Origin: Lonicera japonica
Lineage: Eukaryota > Streptophyta > Magnoliopsida > Dipsacales > Caprifoliaceae
Reading direction: 5' to 3'
Assembly: GCA_021464415.1 (NCBI GenBank)
Contig: CM038464.1
Coordinates: forward strand, 1,922,001-1,986,000
DNA: 64,000 nucleotides
The position numbers and the translations under genes are program-made. The notes beneath the pieces were generated by a model. The model did no database searches, was not told the origin of the DNA, and was given only the letters and a program-made list of their open reading frames with translations. Below, piece after piece: positions 38,500 to 51,367 of this stretch (position 1 is its first letter; each line of letters starts with the position of its first letter).

Positions 38500-38690
38500 T
38501 ATTCACTCAATGATGGGCAAGTAAGTGCACATTATTCTCTCGATGACAAGCTAGTATATTCTTAGATACTCGCCCGATAACAAGCGAGTAAAGTATTTTT
38601 AAGTTTTTACTCACTTGTCATCAAGTCCAATAACATGCACTTACTTACTTGTCATCGGGCGAATAACATGCACTTATTAGCAGTCACCAA
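38500..38690. repeat. Imperfect palindrome built from a 35-40 bp unit
   Basis: The left side carries AAGTAAGTGCACATTATTC and CGATGACAAGC. The right side carries inverted versions (CTTGTCATCGGGCGAATAAC and ATGCACTTACTTACTTG). The unit occurs at least four times in two orientations, so the stretch can fold back on itself. Confidence 0.65.
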
Positions 38691-38694
38691 AAAT

Positions 38695-38790
38695 TATATT
38701 AACGCCAAGATTTGAACTTACAATTTCTTTATTACTAGAAAAGATTATAACCGTTACCATTAACCCACTATTCTTTTTATTTATTATTCT
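38695..38790 (-). repeat. Possible SINE relic
   Basis: On the minus strand, TGGGTTAATGGTAACGG (A-box-like) is followed by TAAGTTCAAATCTTGG (B-box-like) at tRNA-type spacing. Confidence 0.4.
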
Positions 38791-39729
38791 TATTCTAACT
38801 TATATTTATATATGCATGAAAATTAAAAATTAAAACGTGCACACACATCATGGATATTTTATATTTAGTTGGTTATAAAACTCTCCATCACATGAACTCA
38901 CATATCCAGGTAGCCACTCGAGCATCTTTACATTTGTCAAGATAGCACCAGAGGAAACTGTAATGCAACACAACCACCAGTCCGTTTATTACCGATTCCG
39001 ACATCACTCTCCCCCGGTTAGAGTCCTTTCTTCTTTCTATTTCACGACTTGAGCAAAGAGTTAAAACTTTCCTGTCTTAAGGCAGCATTAAGATTTAAGC
39101 TGCATCCCCTCCGTTATTTGTCATTGGTAGATTGTAACAAGGAACTAGCACCTTTCTTTTCTTATTTTCTCTCTCTTTTTTTGAAAAAAGGCCTGGCCAG
39201 CAGCTCAAAATGTTGCTATTTGACAAAATCAACAATACATAAATATATGTATCAAAGATAATAATCCAATCAAAATTGCATCTATTATTATGGAAGTTAT
39301 ATACATTTGTGAAAGAATACATGTCTATATTGCTCATTGAATATGCTGATGTCATGAATTATGGACAAGAATTTCAACTAAAATCCGGGTGCACCTCAAA
39401 AAGTCCTCTCTGTATCCCCTAGAGCCGCGTCAAAATCTTTAGGCTTCTAAATGCTATGCCCTCCTGTCCCCTCCAGCAGCCCCATAAGAATCCAGTAGAA
39501 AAAAGATCAGGAGGATTAAAGAAACAAACCTATATGAACAGCTTCTGTGAGTAGTATTCAAGTATCTTCTGTAATGTTAGAAAGAATCAAGCTTCTTCAT
39601 CCACAAGAGCCTTTTTTACCTATTCCCCATTTGAAAAACAAAACATTTGCTTCCGTTCTGCTGTTATAGGAGTTGAAAGTGTTGGTGATGATGGCATTCC
39701 AAAAAAAAAATAGAAAATATTCAAGTTTC
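38791..39729. other. Spacer and 3' untranslated region of the glycosyltransferase gene
   Basis: No exon is recognised. The part nearest 39730 should be the glycosyltransferase 3' untranslated region. A hydrophobic frame at 39049-39261 shows no motif. Confidence 0.45.
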
Positions 39730-42700
39730 CTATCGTCCGAGTGTCTTCTGCTTGTAACCGTGTGCCATCCTTTCAAGCAATTTCTCTTTTGTTCTTCTTT
39801 TCTTCTCCATCTTTAACCTATACCTTTCCTCCCTTTCTTTTTCATATATTCCTTGCCAAAACACTTCACCTGTTAATGGCCATAACCACATATTGCTTGG
39901 ATGGTCCCCTTCATCAGCGGCCTCTGCTAAGTCTTCATCCATGTTTTTCAGTAAAGTGCTGTTGAAGTACTTGGCCCACATAAAACCTTTCCTCATTTCA
40001 ACGGGGTGTTGTTCTTCCAATGAACCAGAACTCGGATCGAGGTAAACCATCTTCCGAGCACTATGATAAGCCCAAACATTTACCAAGAGCTCCATAATCC
40101 GACAGTAGCAATGCTTCTTCTAAAAAAACACAAAACTTATAAAATGTTCTTTTCCTCGCAATAGAAAGTTAAAATTAGGCAGTTTAGGGTCCACACAGCT
40201 TACCTCAACCATCGAGAATCCGAACAAACAATCGGCCGTTTTGGTTGAATTCATGTGCAAACCATCTAGAGAATCGACAAACATCCTGTGGTTGAATTAA
40301 GATTTTTCACTTATCAGATAAATGCATGATGTGGCTGCCACTAATCAGACATTGTGGCTAAATGATAGGATCATAAATAGAGAGCAGATAATGCAGATAA
40401 TCTTCCCTTCTGATTACCTGGAAAACATTACAAATTCTAGAAAGGAAGTGGTTGGCATCACCCAGCTGTGCAGAGCAGACCAATGGCCACCGTCTTCGGG
40501 CATGGGTGGAAGAGCTTCTACATGTGATGGCAACCCATACATCCGGCGGAATGCATCTTCAAAGGCAGTTCTACAGAAATTTGAATAATCATAACTTTGA
40601 GCAAAATCATGTTTTGAACAAGCCTTGTTTCTATTCCAAAATCAAACTGAATAAAATAATTGCTCTAAAACAGCGTATATTAGTAAACAACATTGATAAG
40701 CCTAATCCAATTTCAATGAGGCAAATTTAATCAAGTCTAGCATTTCACTTTCATATGTTTCCCAAACCATGAGCAAATTAAGCAACAATTCAACGAACTA
40801 CAAGATTTCAGCAATATGCTAGAAGCAAAGTGTACAGTAAAATTGGTTTAACAATCCAATGGTCACTTATTATATTGACTGTATGCACGTTTCGGATCGA
40901 AACCACCACACAAAAACATAGAAGCACCTACCAAGACATCAGTATAGTATAATACCATCCTACAAAGATATCTAATCAACTTTTTATGTCTCATAATCCC
41001 TGTTGGAATGGTACATATCTGTACATTGTAAATCAAATTAACAGGTTCATGGTAATTTCAAAAATTATCTGTAGCCATTTATGTAATCTTACATTATGAC
41101 AGCAGTAAACATTTGATGATTCAATCAGTGCCTAATATGATATAATTGTACTATTACATCTATGTAAATCAGAAGTAGGTGATGACTGAAAGGTGGGGCA
41201 GGTACCTCTGCTGAAAGAAATCCTAGTTGACTAGTTCATATCGACGGAAAATTGGCCAGTCTTTTCTTTAAGGGTGAAAAAAATGATAAAAAGGTAAGGG
41301 ATGGATAAGCAGTCACTCGAGTGTTATACTGTTTTGTGGTTCTATCTTAATAATTTAATCGCAGAAGGACCACCCTCTTGTCTCGTGACTACAAAAAGAC
41401 TAATCAAGAATATTAACTTTTTAAGACCTGCTGCTAATCAAGAACCCTGACGCCACCTACAGAAGGCCTGAAATGTCAAAAGGTGCAATATGCTTTAAAC
41501 TGCCTATAGGCTATAATATTGGTGGAACAAGGGAAAAAATTATGCAAGGCTTTTTTTGTTTTCAAGAAAACATTTTAGCTGTGAAGAATGAGATGAAGTA
41601 GATTATAGATATGACTATGGCAAATGAATTGCGTCCCTGTACAATCAGGACTTGGCTCCTCTCCGTTACTCTTCGGTCCAATAATGACCAATGGGATCTA
41701 CTTTGAAGTCTACATGGATGAATTTTTTCATGAAATTTGATGAAAATGATCTCTATGATGAGTAGATTATCTCCACAACATTTTATCGAGAAATTCAAAC
41801 CAGAAGTCGGCGTAACAAAAATTTGATATATATGTTCATTTTTGACCATTAAAATTTTAGACAACAATCTCACCCACTTCTAGATTGAATCTACTAGCAA
41901 AATTTTGTTAGATCATCTCCACCAAGTTTCATGAAAAAAATTCATTGGTTTCACCCTCAAACTACACCTCATTGTACGAAATTGGACGGAAGGGTATGGT
42001 GAGGAGCCAAGCCCGTACAATCATATAGTTGAAAAATGTAATTAGGGTTTTGGCACAATGTTTTAAAAGGCGCGAGGTGGGTTTGAGGCGTTTTGCCCGG
42101 GCGGGCGGAGCGAGGCGAGGCATAGGCCTCAAGGCGTAAGCCACATTTTTTTTCTTAAAATAAATCCTAAAAAAAACAAAAAACTATCATAACATTGATA
42201 ATCATTACTAAAAGTGTAAATAATTTCACAAATACAATAACAATCTCAAATCATCACACCAAAACAACAAATAACAATGTCACTAAATAATTGAAGTACT
42301 ACATCACCATAAAGTCATCACACAAAAATAAGGCAAAGTCCCCGCATAAAAATTACTTAAAAACTTAAACTAGTGCATCACCATAGAGTCATTACATAAA
42401 AGAAGTTTATAAGCTAATATTATTATGGTAATGAATCATCACTATAGAAATATTGGATCATCCGTATCTAGTGGTTTGAAATATGTATCATATCCACTAG
42501 GATCTCCATCATCATTGTCACTTCCAAAATATGGAAGTTGTACCTAGTGTGATTCTGCAGTTTTGGTCTCTGCAAGCTCGCCGTTTAAGGTTTAGATCAA
42601 TAGAGTTTGTGGGTTTAGCTCGTCCTTCTCACCTTTTTCTCTGTGGGTTATTTTACTTATATATATATATATAAAAGCATCAAAACAACATAGTATAGAC

Positions 42701-45700
42701 TATAAACGCCTCAAGCTAGAGAGGCGTAAGCCTCATATTTTACCTTAAAATTCACGCCTTCAAGCATTTTATCTCGGGTGCCTTTTGAAACATTGTTTTG
42801 GCATACTCAATATGAGAGCCAGAGCCATATATTTATATAGATAAATTAGGGTTACAACGAATAACCAAACATAAATAAAAAGACACACTAGGAAACCACC
42901 AAATCCTAATTTAAGTCTAAATCTAAAAAATCCCTAATATTATAGGATGTATAAAAGTTACCTAATATAACTTATTAACCAAAATAATAAAAATAATGAT
43001 GATTTCCAACACTCGCCCTCAAATTGAAGGAGGAGTTAAACCGAAATCAATTTGCCTATCATAATATACAACTCCTTTGCTGAAAAATACTCCCCCTTTT
43101 AAGTCTTCAAATAAATTGCTCCTGTGCTTGAACCATGCATGCCCAAAAAAGTACCTCAATTCTATAAAAAAAAAATCAACAATAACATGTGCGAAGGTGG
43201 AACAACATCCACCCAAAATAAGGCTGATAACGAGACCGGGCAGGCCAATATGACCAAACGTTGCTCAAAAAATACTCAGCAACAAGAAAGGAACCTTAGC
43301 TCATAACAAGGAAACTAAGGAAAAATACCTCAAAGAGGGAAAAGAAGCATATGGACAGAGCACCACAAGCAACCAATAAGATTAAGATGAAGACTAACAT
43401 CGAAAAAATGGGAGGAGCGGAATCGCCAAAGGTTGGGCGGGGACAGTCGGACAATGCTATTAAAGAAATATAAAAGGAGATGAAGGAAAAATTCTTTGAC
43501 CGGGGTGGAACCCAAAAACCCTAGGTGATAATCGAATTACTCTGATACCAAGTTGAAAAACGTAATTAGGTTTTTAGCATTCTCATCCCACAATAAAAGA
43601 TCCCTTATATTATGGGATGTACAAAAGTTACCTAATACAACTTAATAATAAAAATAATTATGATTTCCAATTCATATTCCGACAATAATTTGTAAAGCTT
43701 ACCGGCACTTTCCTCCATTTAAAATGTCACACATGGACCAAAATGTAAGCAGGTCATTGTTTCCGGGAATCCCACCATCGTTCAAGCGCACCCAAAAGTA
43801 TATTCCATCTCCTTTAGTTTTCTCATGTAATGTATCATCCAGAACTTGCTCTGCTTTGGCAGATAAGGAAACCTGAAATATATATATATGTACCCTTATA
43901 ACGAAATCATATAGGTATGTGAGGGCAGGTGGGCACAAACAAAGTCATTCAAAATTTCAGACTGCAAATGTAATATTATTCATAGGTGGTTATTTTTAAA
44001 TTTAAGATACATATAAGATAGTGCAAACAGTGACAGTGGTATAGTTATGCTGAGAGAAGTATCCATTTGTTGAACTCATTCAAGGGATATCTATACAACA
44101 AGTATGACCCTGTTACACATTAAATATGCCACCAGCATAAGAGTATAAGACATACCTTCCTACCAGCAGCACGCCATGATTGGAAACCAATCCATGGTCG
44201 CTTGTGAATGTTATCCACTCTATTAGCAATGGCAAACATGCCTCCAATTTCACAGAGGATATCCCGGTAGTATGTGTAGTTCAAAAGTGTAAGCCTGCCA
44301 ACTGCATCCACATCGTCTGACCTCAATCGACGTGCTCTTGTGGACTGAGAAAATGAAGGAAAGAGCGTAACATGGTCAACAAAAAGAGGAATCGCATAAA
44401 TAAACAAAATTTAATTTCAAGGGAAGTATAGTTGGCACAATGTTCTTCAGGTTTCTAGTAAAATGCATAATAGAAGTTGATGAGAACGCATTATATAAAA
44501 CAATTTGGCCAATGTAAACCAAAAAAAAAATCTGTCCAAGATCAACTCACAAGACTTAACCCCCGGTACAAAGAACCATGGTGTAGAAATGGCCAAGCCC
44601 CAGCTCCATCATAAATCTCATAAATACATAAAGACTGGCCCGTCCTTTCCAGTTCTCCTTCATCCCTTTCATTAGATTCAAACTTAATCTTCTCAGCTTT
44701 TCGAGCAGTACGATATATTTCGTCCCATACACCATAGCTTTTCTCCATTCTTTCCTCAATCTGCACATCCAAAAAAATAATGTGCTCTACTTTAGTTGTC
44801 CTTACAAGAGAGTGCAAGGAAAGAAAGTATATTTGGTTGGGCTTTGGGCGGTGGGGATGTTGAACCAAGAAAATGTTATACTTGTAAAAAATGACAATAC
44901 CTCCTCCATTTCTAGCCTCTCAACTTCTTCAGAACTTTCAATTTCCGTCAAAATATCCCAATCTAGCTCAGTTGGAATGTCCTCTACCGGAATATCAGAT
45001 ACACTCTGAGAAACATTCTTATGCAGAATCGGGTTGGCCATATCTTCCTCAAGGTCATAAACAATACTAGATTTACTCAAATAAGTATCCTTTGGATCCA
45101 GGTTCATCATGTCAATAGATTTCTGTTCTATTTCTCTCCTAAACAAATTCCATTCCCATGACTGTTTAGGCTCAGAAATCTGGCTTGGAAGGAGCGCATC
45201 TGATGGGAAAGCAAGGACATTCTCCAGAAGATTTGCATAACCAGCAATGCATTCGGATGCAAGCATGTTTTTAGCAAGCAGCCTTCCAGAGGAACCAATG
45301 GTGTGGGCAAAATTAGAAAGCTTCCCTTTTGATGTCAAAGGGGAGAATGCTCTCATCAATCCGCCGGGTTCATCTCTGGGAAAAATCATCCCATGAACTC
45401 CATCAACCACCTGAGAAGTTTGAAACTTCATCACAAGGATTTAAAAAAGAAAAATAAAAAAAAAACCTTCCAACTTGAAAGACAAATACAACAAACAAAT
45501 GAAATAGCTGAAGAAACTCACATATTTTTTTATGACAGGATAATCAGGTGCAATCACAGGAATTCCAAATGACATAGCTCGAATAAGTAGCGGAGGAAAA
45601 CCTTGCTCATCTTGTGAGGAACCATAGAGAACAATGTCAGCCATCAATAGCATAGCATTCACATCCTCGTTTAAGCTATAGTGCCTAAGAGAACCAGAAC

Positions 45701-48700
45701 GAAGTCCCAATCGAGTAGCAATTACCTATTAATTATAATGAATTGATTAACATTTCATAGCCTTTAAGTTAATATATTCAAATTGTGTCACTAAAACATT
45801 CGGAAGTAATATGAAGGGCAATGCGACTACATCTGAAACCTTTAGCGAAGCAAAAATGGGAAATTATCCAATATGTCATTCTTGCACCAATCATGAGTTA
45901 AAAAAAGAAAAAAATACGAGGTTCATCCAAAACCATTAGTCTGAAAATAAAAACACATGCAAGGATGGCTTTCAAGTTCCTACAGAGAATATACGAATGA
46001 TAGCCTCTCAAATAGGATCTACCATGTAAATACCTTTGCACATCGTCTCCTGTTCCTTTGATTGCAAATACGGTACTCCCTAGTCTCGAATTAAGAGTCC
46101 CAGTTTGATATTTTCAACTTCCACAAATACTTTTGTTTACTGAGTTTCAAGATTATGTTAGTTGTTAGCCATGACAAATGGATTGTAAAAGCTCGGTATA
46201 TCAGACTATTTCATAAGTTTCAGAAATGAGGTTCTTAATTTGAGACATCTCAAAAAGGAAAGGGACTTCTTAATTTCAGATGGAAGGTGTACTAATCAAT
46301 GAAATATTGACATTGTTTAACAGCTCAAAACTAGCTACGCTGCATCTTGTTGGACTTCGAAAGCACCAATATATATATATATATATATGTTGCCTTATGG
46401 GGCCAGTACCTGCCCATAGTTTCGGTTTATATTTACTCCCATGTTAACGTTATCTTTGAATCTATCGGAATGCCTCCTGTTTAATAGCACATTTCCTTCG
46501 GTGACTCCAAAGGTTGGATCCTTTTGGAGTTACTCTATGTGCTCTGTATACTTGTGTATGCCATTTAACTGCTTGTGATGTATGGATTGTTTGTTGCTAA
46601 AAAATGTTGACTTAATTACCCAATTCAAAAATAAAAAAAATGATAACGATAACTTAAGGATACAATCCACAAGGGGACCCTAGGACTAAGGTTCATTCCG
46701 ACTCAAAAACCTTACATTACTTTGCATATTGTTCAGAAGTTATATATTTCACTTAAAAAGCACTTCAAGTAAACATTAACAGAGAGTCACCTATTACAAA
46801 TAGCATATGTGACCTACAAAGTTGGATGATTAAGAAAAAAAATATGGTCTAACTAATTCATTTTTTTGACTTTCCAACACATATGTTCCAAATCATTCAC
46901 TTTTATTTTCACCCTCTTTTGATTATGGATTCACACAAGCAAGAATTTTTAACGTATTATTGATTAGTAAGTGATGATGAGAGAGAGAGAGAGAGCTCCA
47001 AACATGACAATCTGGTTTGTGTACCTGTAAAGCGTCATCATATCCACCACTAGAGTTTCCACATAAGAAAACAAACTTAAATGACACTCCGACCCCGTCT
47101 CCTCTGGCATAATTAATTAGCAGAGGTCCTATGTTATGCATTGCTACAGCATAATCCCATGATAGCTCATTGTAGAAGAAAGTACTTCCAACTACCATAA
47201 CCAGCATATCATCATCAATGAATTGGTTGTCCTTTCTTATCTGGGATCTGGAGTGGGACCTGCTATAGCTTTCTGCAGCCCACATATCTATTGGTGATCC
47301 AGGAATCACAAAGAAGTTTCCAGTGTCAAGCACACTATATAACATCTGCCACAGGAAGGTGTCATAATTGAGAAACACATAAGAAATTAAGAACGCATAT
47401 GGTTACGGAGAGAACACAAAACAAAAATGGCAGCTTACTGGGAAAGAAAAGTCTGGAAACACCACTGCGTCAGCCCTACTAAAAGCCTTCTTCCAGTAAG
47501 AAATTAGATGCTCCCTCCCCGTTTCCTCATACACAGGAAGGCGATTTGAAAGGGTATCATCTTGAATTATCCATATAAGTGGCACAGAGCAAAAGGGCTC
47601 CTGCATAAGGCTGCATAAATATAAAGCTCACATAACATAGCATCCCAAACTAATGCAATGAAGAGAAGGAATATTCCATATTCCCAGACTTCTTTTCAGG
47701 AGAGGAGCTGGGGAAATCAACTCTGTTAAATGTAAAAGTGATGCCAAACAAATAGTATCAACTTCCGATGCAATGAGAACATATCAAGGTACGAAGGGCA
47801 GCATGAAAAAACCAATCTCACTCGCTCTCAATGTGAAACTTAAACCTGTCTTTACTATGGCTAGCTAGAAATGTAGCACATATAGGTCAGTAAATGAATA
47901 ATTAATATAAGTATGGTGAAGTTGTATAAGCTATGAAACACGATCCTTTAAAGTGGTGAAGAATTCTAAATCAGGCGTTAGTGCAGCCCCAAATTGCTCC
48001 CGAGGCAAATTGGAATGTAAGACTTGAATTTTTGTTTTCAGGCAGGATTCATTTCAAACTAAGGCAAGCCTTGGGTGGGGTTCCTAACAACTACAGGATA
48101 GGCATCATTTCTAGTTTTGTTCAATAACAGTGGATTTGATTGCACTTATTTTCCATGACTGAAAATTTCATATTTTCCAATTTCTGTCTTTAATGGTGTT
48201 TGAGTGCATAGGTTTTTATGGAATTCAATTCCATGGTACAACTTGATTTATCCTAATTTACTCCTTTTCATGTAATTTACAAACCACTTAGCCCCTTAAT
48301 TTTCTTCTAGGGAACTCCTTTCAATGTAAAACAATTCCAAAAACCCAATTCTTATCCACATAAATCAATCACCCTTCAAATGAGATGGTAAAAATCAAGT
48401 ATTAAAACTGAATTGCTACTTACATCAAGCTAGCCCATACCTTGAAATGGCATCTTTTGCTTCAAGTGAGTCTATGATAACGCCTTCAAATCTGCGGGAA
48501 TGAAGACAGCACAATTCATTCTGACCAGTTATGTTAAACTAAAAACATGTCACCAAAGAGTTGCTAAGTATACATAAAACACTATTGGGTAATGTCAGCT
48601 AACTGTTAAGATAATGCAGTCGACGGAAAGCAGTCATACATTGTCCAATCAATATACCCATATTTCTCGGGACTTAAAACTGGGACTTGACCCGCTATAT

Positions 48701-51172
48701 TCTCCCACGCTGATTTTGCTTCACCATCCTCTATTGCATATATCTGTAAAAGACGCATTTTCAGGATGCAGAAGAAATAATTGTCCTGTATGCCTAATAC
48801 ATCAGGTTTCCATAACAATCAACTCATACACTTCCATTACTAGTTGAAATAATTCACACGATACTAAGACACCTGCTTCAGACTACAACAGTTACCAATA
48901 TATTGTTACTAACGAAAATGCATTTGATTACGTAACCTACTACAAGGAGAAAGAAGACATACCTTAAGAATATAGCCCAGTTCCTGTAAACTCTTCGCCA
49001 CAGTAAACAGCATCAGTGATAGTGGATCTTTCTTCATGCTCCCCAAGATCTTTCATATCAGAAAAAGGCACTATTTCATGTACATATTTTGAATATCTCT
49101 CAAACAATGCATAAATGTATGTGTAGAAAATACATAGACAATTTACAAGAACGAGAAACATGTTTTACGATACCAATTATGTAACTAAATGATGCCAATG
49201 CAGCTGAAGTATTTTGATACGGAAGCTGTGTTATGTAACTTGAAATCATGTCACATTGACTTCAATATCTCTAAGAGCATGTCTGGGAAACCTAATTCCA
49301 AGCTGTGGAAATGGAGAAAAATTAATTCAAAAGCTTGGAATGGAGTTCCAAATACATCCTCAGTCCCATCAATACATCAATTAGTATATTATGAACTGTT
49401 GCTATTTCATTCACAATTGCAAGCAACATGACCTCTTACGTAATAGCTCAGCATTTTATTAAATATTTTGAACGATTTTTACAAGAGCAGGCTTTGGGCA
49501 CTGTGAAAGTTACTCCACTGCAACAAGAGCATCCGGGGCTTGAGTTGAGGGAACAACAACTCCCCCTACATAGCTATGGCCACGTAACCTCACCACCTAA
49601 TATAGAACAGTAGCAGATACCTCATGCACTAGAATGTATTTTTTCCAGACCACACAGTGAGTCAGTGACGAAAGAGCATTGAGTTTCCCATTCCCAAAAT
49701 GAGTATTTTATCATCCTTCCTTTAAGGGGGCAATTGCCAAATGTAAACTATATTGCTCTATGAGAACAAAAACAAAGACCTGATATGATACTATTATCTA
49801 GCAAAAAAAAACACAAAACTGAATGACCACAACTCCATGGTGAATTATTTATACATACACTTGATACATTAATATTTGCTGATTTGCAGAGAATAGTGCA
49901 CACAAATAGACATAAAAAAGCGTTTAAATGCAAATAAATGTGTTTCATAATAAAAAGTACCGGACGTCTCAGCATCCCAGAACAATGATACTAATAAAAC
50001 TGAATTAAAAATACTGCGACAAATATGGATATATTTATGTCGGATCCCTTAAGGTCTATCTCTCTATACACTTAGATATCTAAAAATACAATCTAAAGCT
50101 GCTCTTTAGGATACTTATACAGATCCATATTTGAAAAGTTGTGATTCAAACAATCCGTATTCAAATATCCTAATATCAGCCACCCTGCAGCTCAGCATGT
50201 AATACACTAAAACATCAGCTATGTAAACAGCATAACATAACCAAATTTTGCTAGTTTTCACATTACAACCATCAAGCGTGCTAAAAGTTCCTAGTAGCAC
50301 TATTGAATTTCATATAGTACCATTGGAAAAATAATTAGCCACAACTTCCTAAAAGAGAAGATTACAGCACCACATTACAGATCACATATATTGGATAGCC
50401 TACTAGGCATCTTGATATTTTCGAGGTTAAATTCAACTTACGGATACTAAGTAAAACAAATCACGCATCCATCCAATTATCACTCTCCTCTTAGATTACC
50501 AAAATTAATACCAAATACAACAGTGAGATTTCGTCTCCTCCTTCAAATTTAAGTCTGTGGGCCACAGCATATGCAAATTTCTCCTTCTCCCAGTCAAGAT
50601 TTAACAAAATTATACAAATCCTCAGTGCCACGTTGAATTGAAATTAAATTCAGCAAAATTGAAGTGATAAACAAACTCACGATTCCAAGCCTCGGTGATC
50701 TAACGCCGATTCTAGCCTCGCCTCGCAACCGATCCAGTCCACCTCGCAACTCGAACCTCCGCTTCATCCTCCACGGCACAAATTTCAATGAACTCCCGAA
50801 CTTCAAATCCCCCCGTACCAGCGTTCCACTCTCACTCCCATTACGAAACACCGGCGTTATCGAGCTCTGCAACACCATCGATGCGAGAGCGAAGGCAAAT
50901 ACAGAGAAGAATACACAGAAGTAGAAGAAGGACCTGCCTCTGAACGGAAACAGTAGGAACTTCCGGTGACCAGATCGACCGGGTCTGTTGCCTCTCCGAT
51001 CCGTCTTGGCTCGCTCTCTGCCGTCGTTGTCGTCATAAAGGCCGGTGGTAGGGTTAGGGTTTCTTTGTTTAGAGCGGTCGCGCATCGAGCCATGACCTGT
51101 GCCACCGGTGACGGACGTAGCGGTGTCGTCGCCGGACAAACCGTGATCGGAACTCGCTGTGTTGCGTTCCAT
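39730..51172 (-). CDS. GT-B fold glycosyltransferase (family-1/4 type), At5g04480-like, 14 coding exons
   Basis: Exons by hand: 50681-51172, 48963-49049, 48640-48743, 48441-48491, 47439-47610, 47025-47345, 45522-45725, 44901-45410, 44551-44760, 44156-44344, 43703-43872, 40418-40570, 40204-40285, 39730-40119. All junctions are GT-AG with matching phases. They sum to 3135 nt, giving 1044 aa and a stop; the Arabidopsis relative is about 1050 aa. A basic cytosolic head (to residue 80) precedes one membrane span (about 81-101), so a type II Golgi protein is likely. The donor-site region DEQGFPPLLIRAMSFGIPVI (about residues 439-468) matches the GT4-like E-x-FG-A-x-G pattern but has Arg where the second Glu is usual, as I recall for this plant subfamily. 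The C-terminal half carries ERTGQSLCIYEIYDGAGAWP, DILCEIGGMF and WLWPLTGEVFWQGIYEKERE. Sugar and acceptor are unknown. Introns carry several transposons, yet the reading frame is intact. Confidence 0.93.
41700..41960. mobile_element. MITE family D copy 3 (in glycosyltransferase intron 11)
   Basis: Ends GGATGAATTTTTTCATGAAA and, inverted, CAATGAATTTTTTTCATGAA. The inner signature is TTTGATGAAAATGATCTC. It is the clearest member of the family with copies at 8.9 and 30.2 kb. Confidence 0.75.
42027..43671 (-). mobile_element. Short copia-like LTR element in glycosyltransferase intron 11
   Basis: Both LTRs carry TTGAAAAA(T/C)GTAATTAGG at one end and GATTTCCAA at the other. One is at 42027-43012 (interrupted by the hAT element), the other at 43551-43671. 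On the minus strand, TGGTATCAGAGTAATTCG follows the 43551 LTR, a primer-binding site for initiator Met-tRNA. TTGAGGGCGAGTG precedes the other LTR, a copia-type polypurine tract. TCATAT occurs on both outer flanks (42021-42026 and 43672-43677). The 538-bp interior is non-coding, so the element is non-autonomous. It ends 25 bases from the exon 11 splice donor. Confidence 0.85.
42056..42795. mobile_element. hAT-like non-autonomous element with perfect 8-bp target duplication
   Basis: Ends read CAATGTTTTAAAAGGCGC and, inverted, CAATGTTTCAAAAGGCAC, fitting the CARNG start of hAT elements. TTTTGGCA flanks both sides (42048-42055 and 42796-42803); 8 bp is the hAT signature. GC-rich ends (AGGCG words) surround an AT-rich centre. 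It interrupts the LTR of the element at 42027-43671. Confidence 0.92.
46076..46289. mobile_element. Stowaway-like MITE in glycosyltransferase intron 6
   Basis: The left end CTCCCTAGTCTCGAATTAAG and the right end, inverted, CACCTTCCATCTGAAATTAA are diverged Stowaway termini. TA flanks both sides (46074-46075 and 46290-46291). Confidence 0.8.
46430..46640 (+). repeat. Retroposon-like segment with A-rich tail
   Basis: Its 3' part (46555-46630) is the near twin of an 80-bp insertion at 54622-54694. It ends in an A-rich tail (AATTCAAAAATAAAAAAAAT). The 5' limit and class (SINE or LINE end) are not resolved. Confidence 0.5.
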
Positions 51173-51328
51173 TTTTGATTGAATCTTTTGAGTTTGTTAG
51201 TGAGAGGGAATTGGAGTGAGAACGTATCGTGTTAACATGAACCAAATATGAATTACTCTTATCCCTCTCTCTGTATATATGTCTCTCTTTCTTTCTCTCT
51301 CTGTATCTTTCCTTTCTCTGTCCCCCCC

Positions 51329-51330
<2 letters not shown>

Positions 51331-51365
<35 letters not shown>
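51331..51365. repeat. (TC)n tract in the glycosyltransferase 5' leader/promoter
   Basis: About 17 TC units (GA on the coding strand), 160-190 bases upstream of the start codon, within a wider CT-rich stretch (51258-51365). Such GA/CT-rich leaders are common in plant genes and can bind GAGA-type (BPC) factors; binding here is inference. Confidence 0.7.

Positions 51366-51367
<2 letters not shown>

Noticed and set aside
44782..45009. Plus-strand Ser-rich frame
   Set aside because: It is antisense to glycosyltransferase exon 8 and its intron.
50664..51178. Plus- and minus-strand alternative frames over the glycosyltransferase first exon
   Set aside because: They are shadows of exon 1, whose frame continues through 13 further exons.
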